From Akkermansiaceae bacterium UBA2367 (lineage in GTDB: Bacteria > Verrucomicrobiota > Verrucomicrobiia > Verrucomicrobiales > DEV007): a DNA stretch of 17,266 nucleotides. The stretch is from assembly GCA_002344525.1 (NCBI GenBank), contig DDTJ01000082.1, forward strand, positions 1 to 17,266. Reading direction: 5' to 3'. The position numbers were made by a program, and so were the translations under genes. Shown here piece by piece: positions 1 through 7,439 of this stretch; the stretch's first letter is position 1; the number at the start of each line of letters is the position of its first letter. The notes beneath the pieces were generated by a model. The model had not been told where the DNA came from, did not search any database, and saw only the letters and a program-made list of their open reading frames with translations.

Positions 1-20
1 CCCTAATCTAGGAAAGACCC
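1..20. repeat. Left copy of a 20-bp inverted repeat shared by both window edges
   Basis: The first 20 bases, CCCTAATCTAGGAAAGACCC, are the exact reverse complement of 17245-17264. The match stops at the next inner base. The sequence contains a small dyad, CCTA-ATC-TAGG. A perfect 20-bp match at exactly the two edges is not expected by chance. It could be a dispersed genomic repeat at which assembly stopped, or a library primer or adapter left on both ends. Confidence 0.9.
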
Positions 21-29
21 AAAATTAAA

Positions 30-58
30 TTTCCATAAATACCATAAAAATGGATAAT
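30..58 (+). promoter_or_regulatory. Putative sigma70-type promoter of the HExxH protein gene
   Basis: TTTCCA (30-35) and GATAAT (53-58) are 17 bp apart in an A/T-rich stretch that stands out from the GC-rich surroundings. The start codon at 67 lies only 8 nt after the -10 box, so the transcript would be leaderless or nearly so. No Shine-Dalgarno sequence is visible, which fits. The -35 box matches the consensus at four of six positions. Confidence 0.4.
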
Positions 59-66
59 AACCGGCA

Positions 67-1482
67 ATGCGATTCCTTTTGGTCTTTGGCTCGTTCGCCC
101 TGTGCGCCTTCGTCGGCTGGAACAGCCGGGAGAAGGTGTTGAAGTCTGTGAAATCCGCCGGTGCGCGGATCGCCACTCTTGCGAGCCGAAGCGGGACGGG
201 CAACCTGACAGGTCCGGGATCCCCAGGCACCATGATGCTGCCGACGGCGCAAGGTCTCCGCAAACCCGGCCAAACGTGGACTTTCGCCGACGGCAGCCAG
301 ATCGAGGCCGTGCTCGTCGCGGCCGATTCCCAGAGAGCCCAGTTCAGGGTGCTGGAGCTGCAAGGCGTCGGCGAAGTCAGGATGGACCTTCTCGCGGACC
401 AAGAACGCGAACGGATACAATCTTGGATTCAATCCGAAGGAACGGACGGCGTGGTCGGATTTCCTCTCTCCCTCAAGAGCCATCGGTGGCCGAAGCAGTG
501 GAGGGACACCAAGAAGGTCTCCCTCGAACGGGTCGGCAACACCGACCAATGGAGAAGCGAGCATTTCGACATCACCAACAAGGCGGGGATCCAGCGCGAG
601 GCGATGGAGTCGATCACCCTGATCTGCGAGGCGGTGGACGGCGCGTTGAGTTCCCTGCCACTGCCCCTGCCGCTCAACTGGGGCCGCCGGTCCGACGAGC
701 TGCGGAAGATCGTGATCGAGCGGAGCGCACCCAGGGAGGACGACCCCAAAGCCGGATACTGGGACGGTCGGACTGGCTTCGTCCACATCTACGCCGACCG
801 CCTTCTCGAACCCGACCTGCAATTGGTGGTGTTCGAATTCGACAAGCCCGAAAAGGCGCAGAAATACGACGTTATCGTGCATGAGGTGACGCACCAGTCG
901 ATGGCCGCGCTCATCTATCTGGGCGTCCCCGCATGGGTGCCGGAGGGGATCGCCGAGTATATGTCGGCGACGCAATTCGCCCCCGGCTCCTACCATTTCA
1001 CGAACACCCATGTTTCGATCCGGCACCACATCAACAAGGGAGTGCTCGGAGACCGGATCGTGAAGGATCGGAAGATGCGGCTCGCCCATCTGGAGAAGCT
1101 GATGAATCGCGACCTCCGCGAATGGAACCGGGAGCTCGAATCGGGAGATGCCGCCGGTATCCTGCAGTACGACGAATCCCTCCTCCTGATCGACTATTTC
1201 TTCCATCGGGACCATCCCGACGGCGTCCACTTCCGCCGCTATCTGGAATGCGTCCTCAGCGGCGTCCCCGAAAGCGAGGCCAGCTCCCGCCACCTCCTGC
1301 GGGGACGGAGCTACCGCGACATCGAGCAGGAGGTCGCCAAACTGTGGCAACCCTTGGGCTTCACCATCCATTTCCAAGAGCGCGGGGAGCTGCGCCAAGG
1401 CGACGTGATGATCGACTGGGACGCCGAGGGGGTGAAGCGCACCATTGCCTCGCGCCGTGCGCTCAAGGAGGCGGCGCAGTGA
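67..1482 (+). CDS. Exported putative zinc metallopeptidase with SHD1-like segment
   Basis: A 471-aa protein. It begins with a hydrophobic segment (about residues 3-18) that could be a signal peptide or membrane anchor. Residues about 70-125 (QTWTFADGSQIEAVLV to RIQSWI) resemble the SHD1-like domain common in PVC-group proteins. The second half has H272-E-V-T-H276, followed by WVPEGIAEY with E293 and E297. This HExxH plus downstream glutamate layout is that of gluzincin-type zinc peptidases, and either glutamate could be the third ligand. Substrate and role are unknown. The start at 67 gives the hydrophobic N-terminus and sits just behind a promoter-like element. GC is lower than in the housekeeping genes to the right. 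It converges on the metallophosphoesterase gene. Peptidase activity is inferred from the motif only. Confidence 0.75.
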   Translation: MRFLLVFGSFALCAFVGWNSREKVLKSVKSAGARIATLASRSGTGNLTGPGSPGTMMLPTAQGLRKPGQTWTFADGSQIEAVLVAADSQRAQFRVLELQGVGEVRMDLLADQERERIQSWIQSEGTDGVVGFPLSLKSHRWPKQWRDTKKVSLERVGNTDQWRSEHFDITNKAGIQREAMESITLICEAVDGALSSLPLPLPLNWGRRSDELRKIVIERSAPREDDPKAGYWDGRTGFVHIYADRLLEPDLQLVVFEFDKPEKAQKYDVIVHEVTHQSMAALIYLGVPAWVPEGIAEYMSATQFAPGSYHFTNTHVSIRHHINKGVLGDRIVKDRKMRLAHLEKLMNRDLREWNRELESGDAAGILQYDESLLLIDYFFHRDHPDGVHFRRYLECVLSGVPESEASSRHLLRGRSYRDIEQEVAKLWQPLGFTIHFQERGELRQGDVMIDWDAEGVKRTIASRRALKEAAQ

Positions 1483-1570
1483 CTGTGGATTCCCCTTTCC
1501 CTGCCCTCCCCTCGATCCATTCCGCCAGGGACGCGTCGGGCTGCCACCCTCCGGAAGCTGCGGCCCCGAA

Positions 1571-2449
1571 TCACGCAGCGAACTCGCGTGAGAGCTGGAC
1601 GTGGAAGCCGTGGAGTTTCAGGGAGCCGTCCGGCAGCAGGTCGAGCGTGGCGTAGGCGTTGTTCTCCAGCCCTTCGCCTTCCACCATGGCCGCGAGGGTG
1701 GTGTAGTGGATGCCCTCGATCTGCTGGTAGTCGTTCTTGTGGGAATGCCCTTGGAACACGGCGGCGACGCGTCCGGATTTCTCCAGGATACGACGGACTT
1801 CCGCGGCATTGCGAACGGTGTGGTGCTCCTCCAGATCGAGGCGCTGATGGGCGAAGACGATGGTCGGAGCGCTGGAGGAGGCGAGCTCGCTCTCCAGCCA
1901 GCGCAATTCGTGCTCGGGGATGATGGAGTCCTGCCAGTGGAAGTTCTTGCGTCCGTAGGGCGTGCCGTCCTCCTTGTAGCAGGCGTCCAGCACCACGAAA
2001 CGGAAGCCTTTCTCCTCGAATCCGTAATGGGCCGAAGCGGAGGCTCCGGTGTGCTCCGCGAACTCGGCCTTGGTCAGGGTATCGACGCAATGGTTGCCGA
2101 GGACGTAGTGGCGGGGTGCCTGGAGCCTCGCGTAGCGTTCTTCGATGGTCCGCAGCCAAGCGAGCTCCTGCTCCACCGACTCGGCGCGATCGATGAAATC
2201 CCCCAGTTCGACGACGAATCCGGGCGAGATGCCGTTGCAGTGATCGACCGCCTCGTCCAGCTTCCGCAGGGTGTCGCGATAGAAGCGCCGCCCTGCCGCC
2301 TCCTTGTCCGCGTAGTGGAGATCGGTGAACAGGCCGATGCGCAGGAGCGGGGCGGGCGTCTCATCGGCGGGGAGCGGCAGGCGGCTCCCCAATCCGGCAA
2401 GGGCGAGGACGCCGTTTCGCAGGAAGGCGCGGCGGTTCGAAGGGGTCAT
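1571..2449 (-). CDS. Tat-exported calcineurin-like metallophosphoesterase
   Basis: A 292-aa protein. The N-terminus NRRAFLRNGVLALAG matches a twin-arginine signal, so a folded protein is probably exported. The metallophosphoesterase motifs come in order: FTDLHYAD with D43 and H45, GDFID with D84, GNH at 118-120, FAHQR with H201, and GHSH at 234-237. Together these form the usual two-metal site. The family hydrolyses phosphomonoesters or phosphodiesters; the closest style I know is the extracytoplasmic alkaline phosphatase or phosphodiesterase group, but the substrate cannot be told. The gene is divergent from the beta-helix protein gene. Length and motif set look intact. Confidence 0.88.
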   Translation of the reverse strand: MTPSNRRAFLRNGVLALAGLGSRLPLPADETPAPLLRIGLFTDLHYADKEAAGRRFYRDTLRKLDEAVDHCNGISPGFVVELGDFIDRAESVEQELAWLRTIEERYARLQAPRHYVLGNHCVDTLTKAEFAEHTGASASAHYGFEEKGFRFVVLDACYKEDGTPYGRKNFHWQDSIIPEHELRWLESELASSSAPTIVFAHQRLDLEEHHTVRNAAEVRRILEKSGRVAAVFQGHSHKNDYQQIEGIHYTTLAAMVEGEGLENNAYATLDLLPDGSLKLHGFHVQLSREFAA

Positions 2450-2455
2450 GGGACA

Positions 2456-2484
2456 CGGCTACGGCAGGGGCTTCGCTTTTTCAA
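2456..2484 (-). promoter_or_regulatory. Possible promoter of the metallophosphoesterase gene
   Basis: Read on the minus strand, TTGAAA (2484-2479) is followed after 17 bp by TAGCCG (2461-2456), 6 nt before the start codon. The -35 box is good and the -10 box poor. If real, the transcript would be leaderless. It lies in the 123-bp divergent gap. Confidence 0.22.
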
Positions 2485-2572
2485 GTTTCGGCGGGGAGGA
2501 AGTTCGAAATCCGAAGGCGTGGCCCCCGACGACGCCAGTTGCGGACGCCAGTGGGCTGGATCATCTATCCCG

Positions 2573-3775
2573 ATGAAGCCCCGACTCCTCTTCCTGCCGA
2601 TCTTCCTCCTGCCGATCATGGCTTCCGCCTCCACTTGGCGCGTGGCGCAGGACGGCAGCGGCGATTTCAACGGCACGGACGACGCGCCCCTGCGCGAGGC
2701 CATCGAACGCGCCAAGGCGGACGGCGGCGAAATCGTCGTCGGGCCGGGCGTGTATCGCATCGGAAAACGCCTTGCCCTCGGCGGCGTCAAGCATCTGCTC
2801 ATCCGTGGGGAGGGTGAAGCGGTGCTGCAACTCGCCCCGGCTCTCGTGACCGAGCTGGCCGTCCCGGCGGAGGTCGGCGCGACGACCTTGACCTTGCGCT
2901 CGCCGGAAGGCCTGCGTGCGGGGCTGAAACTGCGCGTGATCGCTCCGGGGGAGATCGTCGCCATCACCGGCAAACCCAAACCGAGCTTCGAGACGGTCGT
3001 GGCGTCGGTGGACGGGGCCACCGCGACCTTGGCGGAGCCGCTGCGCTTCGGTGCGACCGCAGGCACCCGGGTGGTCGACGAGAACGACCTGAACCTCTTC
3101 ACCCTCGACGGAGGCTGCGACGATGTGACGTTCGAAAACCTGACGCTGGACGGAGCCTTGAAGCCCGACGGTCTGCGCCAAGCGACCCACCACACCCGCT
3201 GCGGCGTCTGGATCCAAGGACACTACGACTATCTGAAAGGCCCCTCCGGACCGAAGCCGCGGCGGATCGTCCTGCGGGACTGCCGTATCCGGAACTTCCA
3301 TGGTCGCGGCATCGCGATCTACTCGGCGGACGATTGCGTGGTGGAGAACTGCGTCATCGAAAACACCCTCGACGAGGGCATCAACCTCGACCATTTCGTC
3401 GAACGCTGCCGGGTGGTCGGCAATGTCATCCGGCAGGCCACGGTGGGCATCGAGCTGAACGACGTCAACGACAGCGTCGTCGAGCGCAACGAGATCGAGA
3501 ACTGCTCCATCGGCATCCGCGTCTGGCGCTATTGCAAACTGGAGAGGCTGAACGTGGGAAACATGGTCCGCGAAAATCGGCTGCGCGGCATCGAGGGCCG
3601 GGCGCTGGAGTTCCAAGTCGGCACGGCGGAGAACATCGCCCGCGACAACGTGCTCGAAATGCCCAAGGGGTCGGACGACACGCCGGAGAAACGCTTTCGC
3701 GATGCGGGCGACGGCAATCGACTCGAACGCAACCGGGTCGAGTCTGGCGAGGCGATGGAGCGAAAGCGTCAATAG
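2573..3775 (+). CDS. Secreted right-handed beta-helix (pectate-lyase-like) protein
   Basis: A 400-aa protein counted from the ATG at 2573. That start gives a clear signal peptide (MKPRLLFLPIFLLPIMASAS), whereas upstream in-frame codons only read through the opposite-strand metallophosphoesterase gene. The sequence after cleavage, WRVAQDGSGDFNGTDDAPLR, is typical of the first coil of pectin-lyase-fold proteins. Residues about 180-360 have irregular short repeats of the PbH1 kind (CVVENCVIENT, CRVVGNVIRQ, SVVERNEIENC). Such folds act as polysaccharide lyases, glycosidases or epimerases, or have no catalytic role. No catalytic set can be assigned by eye, so a carbohydrate-active role is inference. 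Confidence 0.8.
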   Translation: MKPRLLFLPIFLLPIMASASTWRVAQDGSGDFNGTDDAPLREAIERAKADGGEIVVGPGVYRIGKRLALGGVKHLLIRGEGEAVLQLAPALVTELAVPAEVGATTLTLRSPEGLRAGLKLRVIAPGEIVAITGKPKPSFETVVASVDGATATLAEPLRFGATAGTRVVDENDLNLFTLDGGCDDVTFENLTLDGALKPDGLRQATHHTRCGVWIQGHYDYLKGPSGPKPRRIVLRDCRIRNFHGRGIAIYSADDCVVENCVIENTLDEGINLDHFVERCRVVGNVIRQATVGIELNDVNDSVVERNEIENCSIGIRVWRYCKLERLNVGNMVRENRLRGIEGRALEFQVGTAENIARDNVLEMPKGSDDTPEKRFRDAGDGNRLERNRVESGEAMERKRQ

Positions 3776-3990
3776 ATCCACCGTGCATTCACATGTGATG
3801 TGATACGAAATCCCGAAAAGCTCTGGACGATTGCAGAGCGGACCCAGGATCGGATACGGCACCATCGCCGGACCGCACGACCCGGCTGCCGCCGATTTGC
3901 TGGATCGGCTGCATCGGAACGATGCCTGTTTGGTGGCGATTCCACTTGGCCCGCAGGATGCTTGCCGCAGTTCTTCGCGATCTGGCGGGG
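3776..3990. other. Intergenic gap with a palindrome and a weak hairpin
   Basis: This 215-bp gap separates the convergent beta-helix and vapC-like genes. It contains a perfect 10-bp palindrome, TCACATGTGA (3789-3798), directly followed by TGTGATA. It also has a 6-bp hairpin, GCATCG-GAA-CGATGC (3911-3925), followed by CTGTTT. The hairpin might weakly terminate the upstream gene but has no proper T-tract. I see no convincing gene. Confidence 0.3.
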
Positions 3991-4377
3991 CTATTCCGCC
4001 TTGCGATGATCCATATACACATCACCCAGCCGGGTGAACGCCTTCGGATCATGTCCCACGATCCGGCCCTTCATTTCGAGAGCCACGGCAGCCTGCCACG
4101 CATCGTTCTCCCCCATGCGCCGGGCGGGACGACGCTGAAGCAGCGCCGCCCGCGCCGCGTGGGCATGGTGCAGGCCCTGCCAGCGAAAGCGCGCCAGGAA
4201 CCGCCGGACATGATCCATGTCCTCCGCTCCTTCGAGCACCTCGGCCACGGTCACCGCGCTCACCCACAGACGGGCGCGCTTGTTCCTGCGCAACCAAGCG
4301 CTGGCCGGCCCGGCTTTCGCGGAGGAAAGCTCCCGCAGCAGGTCGATCACGAAGGATGAGTCCAGCAGCACGTTCAT
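3991..4377 (-). CDS. VapC-like PIN-domain ribonuclease toxin
   Basis: A 128-aa protein with a single PIN domain. The acidic residues expected for the metal-binding nuclease site are in place: D6 in LLDSSFVIDLL, E46 in VTVAEVLEG, D92 in GENDAW and D110 in GHDPKAF. VapC toxins cleave specific RNAs, often tRNA or rRNA, and are blocked by a cognate antitoxin. The start codon overlaps the stop of the upstream antitoxin-like gene by four bases (4374-4377), so translation is probably coupled. The target RNA cannot be predicted. Length and motifs look intact. Confidence 0.87.
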   Translation of the reverse strand: MNVLLDSSFVIDLLRELSSAKAGPASAWLRRNKRARLWVSAVTVAEVLEGAEDMDHVRRFLARFRWQGLHHAHAARAALLQRRPARRMGENDAWQAAVALEMKGRIVGHDPKAFTRLGDVYMDHRKAE

Positions 4378-4571
4378 TTCCGCGCCTTCACACGCAGCCG
4401 CTTGTCACCCATCAGGTTTTCCATTTCGTCCAGCAGGTCGGCGGCAGTGATGAAGGGCTTCTCCCGGATCAGTTCCCGCACCAGCCCCCCGGTAGTCGTG
4501 CCTGCGGCCTCTGCGCGGCGGGCAAGCTGGGCCTTCTCTTCATCGGAAATACGGACAGTCAGGATGCTCAT
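4374..4571 (-). CDS. Ribbon-helix-helix-type antitoxin, VapB-like
   Basis: A 65-aa protein. The N-terminus SILTVRISDEEKAQLARRAEAAG has the pattern of a ribbon-helix-helix DNA-binding domain: a short beta strand, then two helices ending in VRELIREK. The C-terminal part (about residues 42-65, DLLDEMENLMGDKRLRVKARK) would wrap the toxin. It is the first gene of the two-gene operon and overlaps the PIN toxin by four bases, the standard antitoxin-toxin order. RHH antitoxins repress their own promoter. A pair of 7-bp direct repeats lies between the promoter and the start codon. Confidence 0.8.
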   Translation of the reverse strand: MSILTVRISDEEKAQLARRAEAAGTTTGGLVRELIREKPFITAADLLDEMENLMGDKRLRVKARK

Positions 4572-4572
4572 C

Positions 4573-4590
4573 GTATGACCAGTGTATGAC
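4573..4590. promoter_or_regulatory. Candidate antitoxin operator: two GTATGAC direct repeats
   Basis: GTATGAC occurs at 4573-4579 and 4584-4590, 11 bp from start to start, about one helical turn. The second copy overlaps the -10 box and the first lies between it and the start codon. RHH repressors often bind tandem short repeats, so this is a plausible autoregulatory operator. Binding is inferred. Confidence 0.45.
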
Positions 4591-4608
4591 GGCAGTGGCT
4601 TTTGTCAA
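4581..4608 (-). promoter_or_regulatory. Promoter of the toxin-antitoxin operon
   Basis: On the minus strand a perfect TTGACA -35 box (4608-4603) is followed after 16 bp by TACACT (4586-4581). The antitoxin start codon lies 9 nt further on, so the transcript would have almost no leader. No Shine-Dalgarno sequence is seen. Confidence 0.6.
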
Positions 4609-4889
4609 TCCGCTTCCGCATTCGCCGCCGCGAGACTCGGAGCGTGGTATGGAGAGCGTGTCGTCCCTGATTCCGGGTCGCTGCTCGACAAGCTGCGCAG
4701 GGATGCGGCTGGGTGGATCATGGCGGATCGCACGTCCCCGCGATGCTCGCGCGAGGTCGATGACCCCGCCTACAGCTTCCGCCTTCGAAATCGTCGCACG
4801 GTTCCGCTTGCAATCCGGGTTTCGCCCTTGTAACCAGATGGCGGGATTTCCAAGGCTTCGAGACTCCCCGTGCCTCTCCGTCACCATCG

Positions 4890-6233
4890 ATGAACTCCGA
4901 AGCCCGCCCGCCCGCGACCGTGCCTCCCTCCTTCGCCGAAGCCCTCCGCTTCTGGTTCAAGCTCGGCTTGATCAGCTTCGGCGGTCCCACCGGACAGATC
5001 GCCATCATGCACGAGGAGTTGGTGGAGAGGAAGAAATGGATCAGCGAAGACCGTTTCCTCCACGCCCTGAACTACTGCATGCTGCTCCCCGGCCCGGAGG
5101 CGCAACAACTCTCTATCTACATCGGCTGGCTGCTGCATCGCACCTGGGGCGGCATCGTCGCCGGGACCCTCTTCGTGCTGCCCTCCGCCTTTCTCCTCTG
5201 GGGCCTCAGTTGGCTCTACGTGGCGGGGCGGGACACCGCTTGGGTCGAAGCGGCCTTCTACGGGCTGAAACCGGCGGTGCTCGCGATCGTGGCGGTCGCC
5301 GTCCTGCGCATCGGGAGGAAGGCGCTGAAAAACGGAGTGATGTGGACGATCACCACGCTGGCCTTCATCGCCATCTTCTTTCTGAAATGGCCCTTTCCCC
5401 TCATCGTCGGCCTCGCCGCACTTGTCGGCTGGATCGGCGGTCGGTTCCGGCGGGACCAATTCTTCGTGATCAAAGGATCCGGCAACGACGCGGAGGCGAT
5501 GCGCGCGGTCGATGCTGCGGCGAGGCACGCCGACCACACCCGCGTCCCGTTGATCCATTCGGCGAAGGTGCTGTCGGTCGGTCTCGTCCTGTGGGCCTTG
5601 CCCGTGGTCGCGGCGGGCCTGTGGCTGGGGTGGAAAGGGCTGCACGTCCAGCAGGGTCTCTTTTTCAGCAAGGCGGCCATGGTGAGCTTCGGCGGAGCCT
5701 ACGCGGTGCTGCCCTACGTCGCCCAGCAGGCGGTGGAGAGCTACCAGTGGCTCACCCTACCGCAGATGATGGACGGCCTCGGCCTCGCGGAGACCACGCC
5801 CGGCCCGCTCATCATGGTGCTGCAATTCGTCGGCTTCGTCGCCGGCTGGCAGCATCCGGTGGAGGGCTGGTCGCCACTCCTGACGGCCACTTTGGGAGCC
5901 GCCATCACCACTTGGGTCACCTTCATCCCGAGCTTCCTCTGGATTCTGCTGGGGGCGCCCTACATCGAACGGCTGCGCGGAAACGAGCGGCTCAGTTGCG
6001 CCCTGTCCTCGGTGACGGCGGCGGTGGTGGGGGTGGTGCTCAACCTCGCGGTCTGGTTCGCCCTGTACGCCGTCTTTCCGCAGGCCGGGGCGGAGGCGGC
6101 CTCGTGGCGGCCCGACGGCTTCGTCGTCGTCGTGGCGGCGGCCGCCTTCGTAGGCATGCAGAAGTGGAAATGGGACGTGATCCCCGTGGTCTTCGGGGCG
6201 GCCTTGCTGGGAGTCGTGTGGAGTTGGGTTTGA
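4890..6233 (+). CDS. chrA: Chromate efflux transporter ChrA
   Basis: A 447-aa hydrophobic protein with two related CHR halves, the usual long form. The first half carries FGGP (30-33) and LLPGPEAQQL (65-74). The second carries SFGGAYAVLPY (266-276) and ETTPGPL (301-307). These are the duplicated signature motifs of the family. About ten membrane segments can be seen, with a hydrophilic linker at about residues 185-222. ChrA exports chromate across the inner membrane, usually driven by the proton gradient. No chrB regulator is present in the window. The start gives a short cytoplasmic N-terminus before the first motif. The queuosine genes follow 70 bp downstream on the same strand. The substrate is inferred from the family. 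Confidence 0.93.
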   Translation: MNSEARPPATVPPSFAEALRFWFKLGLISFGGPTGQIAIMHEELVERKKWISEDRFLHALNYCMLLPGPEAQQLSIYIGWLLHRTWGGIVAGTLFVLPSAFLLWGLSWLYVAGRDTAWVEAAFYGLKPAVLAIVAVAVLRIGRKALKNGVMWTITTLAFIAIFFLKWPFPLIVGLAALVGWIGGRFRRDQFFVIKGSGNDAEAMRAVDAAARHADHTRVPLIHSAKVLSVGLVLWALPVVAAGLWLGWKGLHVQQGLFFSKAAMVSFGGAYAVLPYVAQQAVESYQWLTLPQMMDGLGLAETTPGPLIMVLQFVGFVAGWQHPVEGWSPLLTATLGAAITTWVTFIPSFLWILLGAPYIERLRGNERLSCALSSVTAAVVGVVLNLAVWFALYAVFPQAGAEAASWRPDGFVVVVAAAAFVGMQKWKWDVIPVVFGAALLGVVWSWV

Positions 6234-6303
6234 GAAAGCCCGCTCGGCGGACGATGCCCCCTTGCAAGCGCCCCGCAACGCCGCCACCTTGGCCCGGCGC
6301 AAC

Positions 6304-6762
6304 ATGAGCGACTCCCCTTCCACCCCACCCCCTTCGGTCGGCGACCTGACCCTCCTCGGTCACAGCGAGAACCGCCTCCCCCGCTCGCCGGAGGAGGCGA
6401 AGCTGGAGGTCTTCCCCAACCGCAATCCGCAGCGGAACTACTGGATCGAGCTTGACTACCCCGAGTTCAGCTCCCTCTGTCCCGTCACCGGCCAGCCCGA
6501 CAGCGCCCATCTCACGATCCGCTACGTGCCCGACCGACTCTGCCTGGAGACGAAGTCGCTGAAGTTCTACCTCGCCTCCTTCCGCAACCTCGCCTCCTTC
6601 AACGAGGACATCGTCAACCGCCTCCTCGACGATCTCTCCGCCGCCTGCTCGCCGCGCCGCATGGTCGTGAAAGGGCGCTTCTCCCCGCGTGGCGGCATCC
6701 GGCTTACCGCGACGGCGGCCTTTCCCGATCCCGGACTCGACGATCTCGCCGACGTGGAATGA
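6304..6762 (+). CDS. queF: NADPH-dependent preQ0 reductase QueF, short type
   Basis: A 152-aa protein from the ATG at 6304. An in-frame start 42 bp upstream only adds a basic tail and is less likely. QueF reduces the nitrile of preQ0 to preQ1 in queuosine synthesis. The nucleophile is C59 in SSLCPVTGQPD, with D66 as the acid. The family block ETKSLKFYLASFRN is at 82-95, and GRFSPRGGIRL at 124-133 is also typical. The usual HED triplet reads N100-E101-D102, so the catalytic-site glutamate is kept but the histidine is replaced. Length matches the unimodular, YkvM-like type. The stop overlaps the queC start (ATGA), so the two are probably translated together. Confidence 0.93.
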   Translation: MSDSPSTPPPSVGDLTLLGHSENRLPRSPEEAKLEVFPNRNPQRNYWIELDYPEFSSLCPVTGQPDSAHLTIRYVPDRLCLETKSLKFYLASFRNLASFNEDIVNRLLDDLSAACSPRRMVVKGRFSPRGGIRLTATAAFPDPGLDDLADVE

Positions 6763-7418
6763 AAGTCGTCATCCTCGTCAGCGGCGGGATGGATTCGGTC
6801 ACGGCCCTGCACGCCGCCACCCGCGAGCACGAGGTCGTGGCGGGACTCAGCTTCGACTACGGCTCGAAGCACAACGCCCGCGAGTTGCCCTTCGCCGCCC
6901 ATCACTGCGCCCTTCTCGGCGTGCCGCACGAGGTCGTGACGCTCGACTTCATGAACCGCCTTTTCCAAAGCGACTTGCTCAAGAGCGGCGGCGAGATCCC
7001 CGAAGGCCACTACGAGGCCGAGAACATGAAGATGACTGTGGTCCCTTTCCGCAACGGCATCCTCCTCGCCATCGCGGCGGGCTACGCCGAAAGCGCGGGG
7101 GCGGAAGGTCTCGTGATCGCGGCGCATTCGGGCGACCACGCCATCTATCCCGATTGCCGCGAGGAGTTCATGCGTCCCATGGCCGAGGCCATCCGCGTCG
7201 GCACCTATGCCGCCATCGAAGTGCTGCGGCCCTTCATCGACCAGCGCAAGGATGGCATCGCCGCCATCGGGGTGACGCTCGGGATCGACTTCGCGAAGAC
7301 CTGGTCCTGCTATAAGGGTGGCGAGCTTCACTGCGGCAAATGCGGCACCTGCGTCGAGCGGAAGGAGGCCTTCGCCCTCGCCGGGCTGGAGGATCCGACG
7401 GAATACGAGGCCGGGTGA
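6759..7418 (+). CDS. queC: 7-cyano-7-deazaguanine synthase QueC
   Basis: A 219-aa protein. QueC uses ATP and ammonia to turn 7-carboxy-7-deazaguanine into preQ0, the substrate of QueF encoded just upstream. The PP-loop ATP site SGGMDS is at 8-13, VPFRNG at 95-100 and AAHSGDHAIYPDCR at 121-134. Four zinc-binding cysteines are in the C-terminal region: C184, C192, C195 and C198. Length is normal. It overlaps queF by four bases and converges on gdx with a gap of only 21 bp. The genes for QueD and QueE are not in this window. Confidence 0.95.
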   Translation: MKVVILVSGGMDSVTALHAATREHEVVAGLSFDYGSKHNARELPFAAHHCALLGVPHEVVTLDFMNRLFQSDLLKSGGEIPEGHYEAENMKMTVVPFRNGILLAIAAGYAESAGAEGLVIAAHSGDHAIYPDCREEFMRPMAEAIRVGTYAAIEVLRPFIDQRKDGIAAIGVTLGIDFAKTWSCYKGGELHCGKCGTCVERKEAFALAGLEDPTEYEAG

Positions 7419-7439
7419 TGGACCGGCCGGGAGCCGGGT

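Larger units (their letters stand above)
4572..4889. other. 318-bp divergent gap between the toxin-antitoxin operon and chrA
   Basis: The left end holds the toxin-antitoxin promoter and its direct repeats. Towards chrA there is only a weak candidate promoter, TTGCAA (4808-4813), 17 bp, TAACCA (4831-4836). The reading frames that cross this gap have no start or motif I trust. I see no RNA gene or repeat in 4620-4800. Confidence 0.4.

Noticed and set aside
25..1398. 457-codon minus-strand frame opposite the HExxH gene
   Set aside because: No recognisable motif and it fully overlaps a gene with a signal-like N-terminus and a zinc motif.
1601..2572. Long N-terminal extension of the beta-helix protein frame
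   Set aside because: It runs antisense through the metallophosphoesterase gene. The ATG at 2573 gives a proper signal peptide and leaves the divergent gap free.
2561..3865. 434-codon minus-strand frame opposite the beta-helix gene
   Set aside because: Antisense shadow with no domain; the plus-strand frame has a signal peptide and beta-helix repeats.
6234..6303. Possible preQ1 riboswitch before queF
   Set aside because: No hairpin with an A-rich tail or other preQ1 aptamer pattern is visible in these 70 bases.
4586..6307. 573-codon plus-strand frame across chrA
   Set aside because: Arginine-rich out-of-frame shadow; the chrA frame carries the full duplicated motifs.
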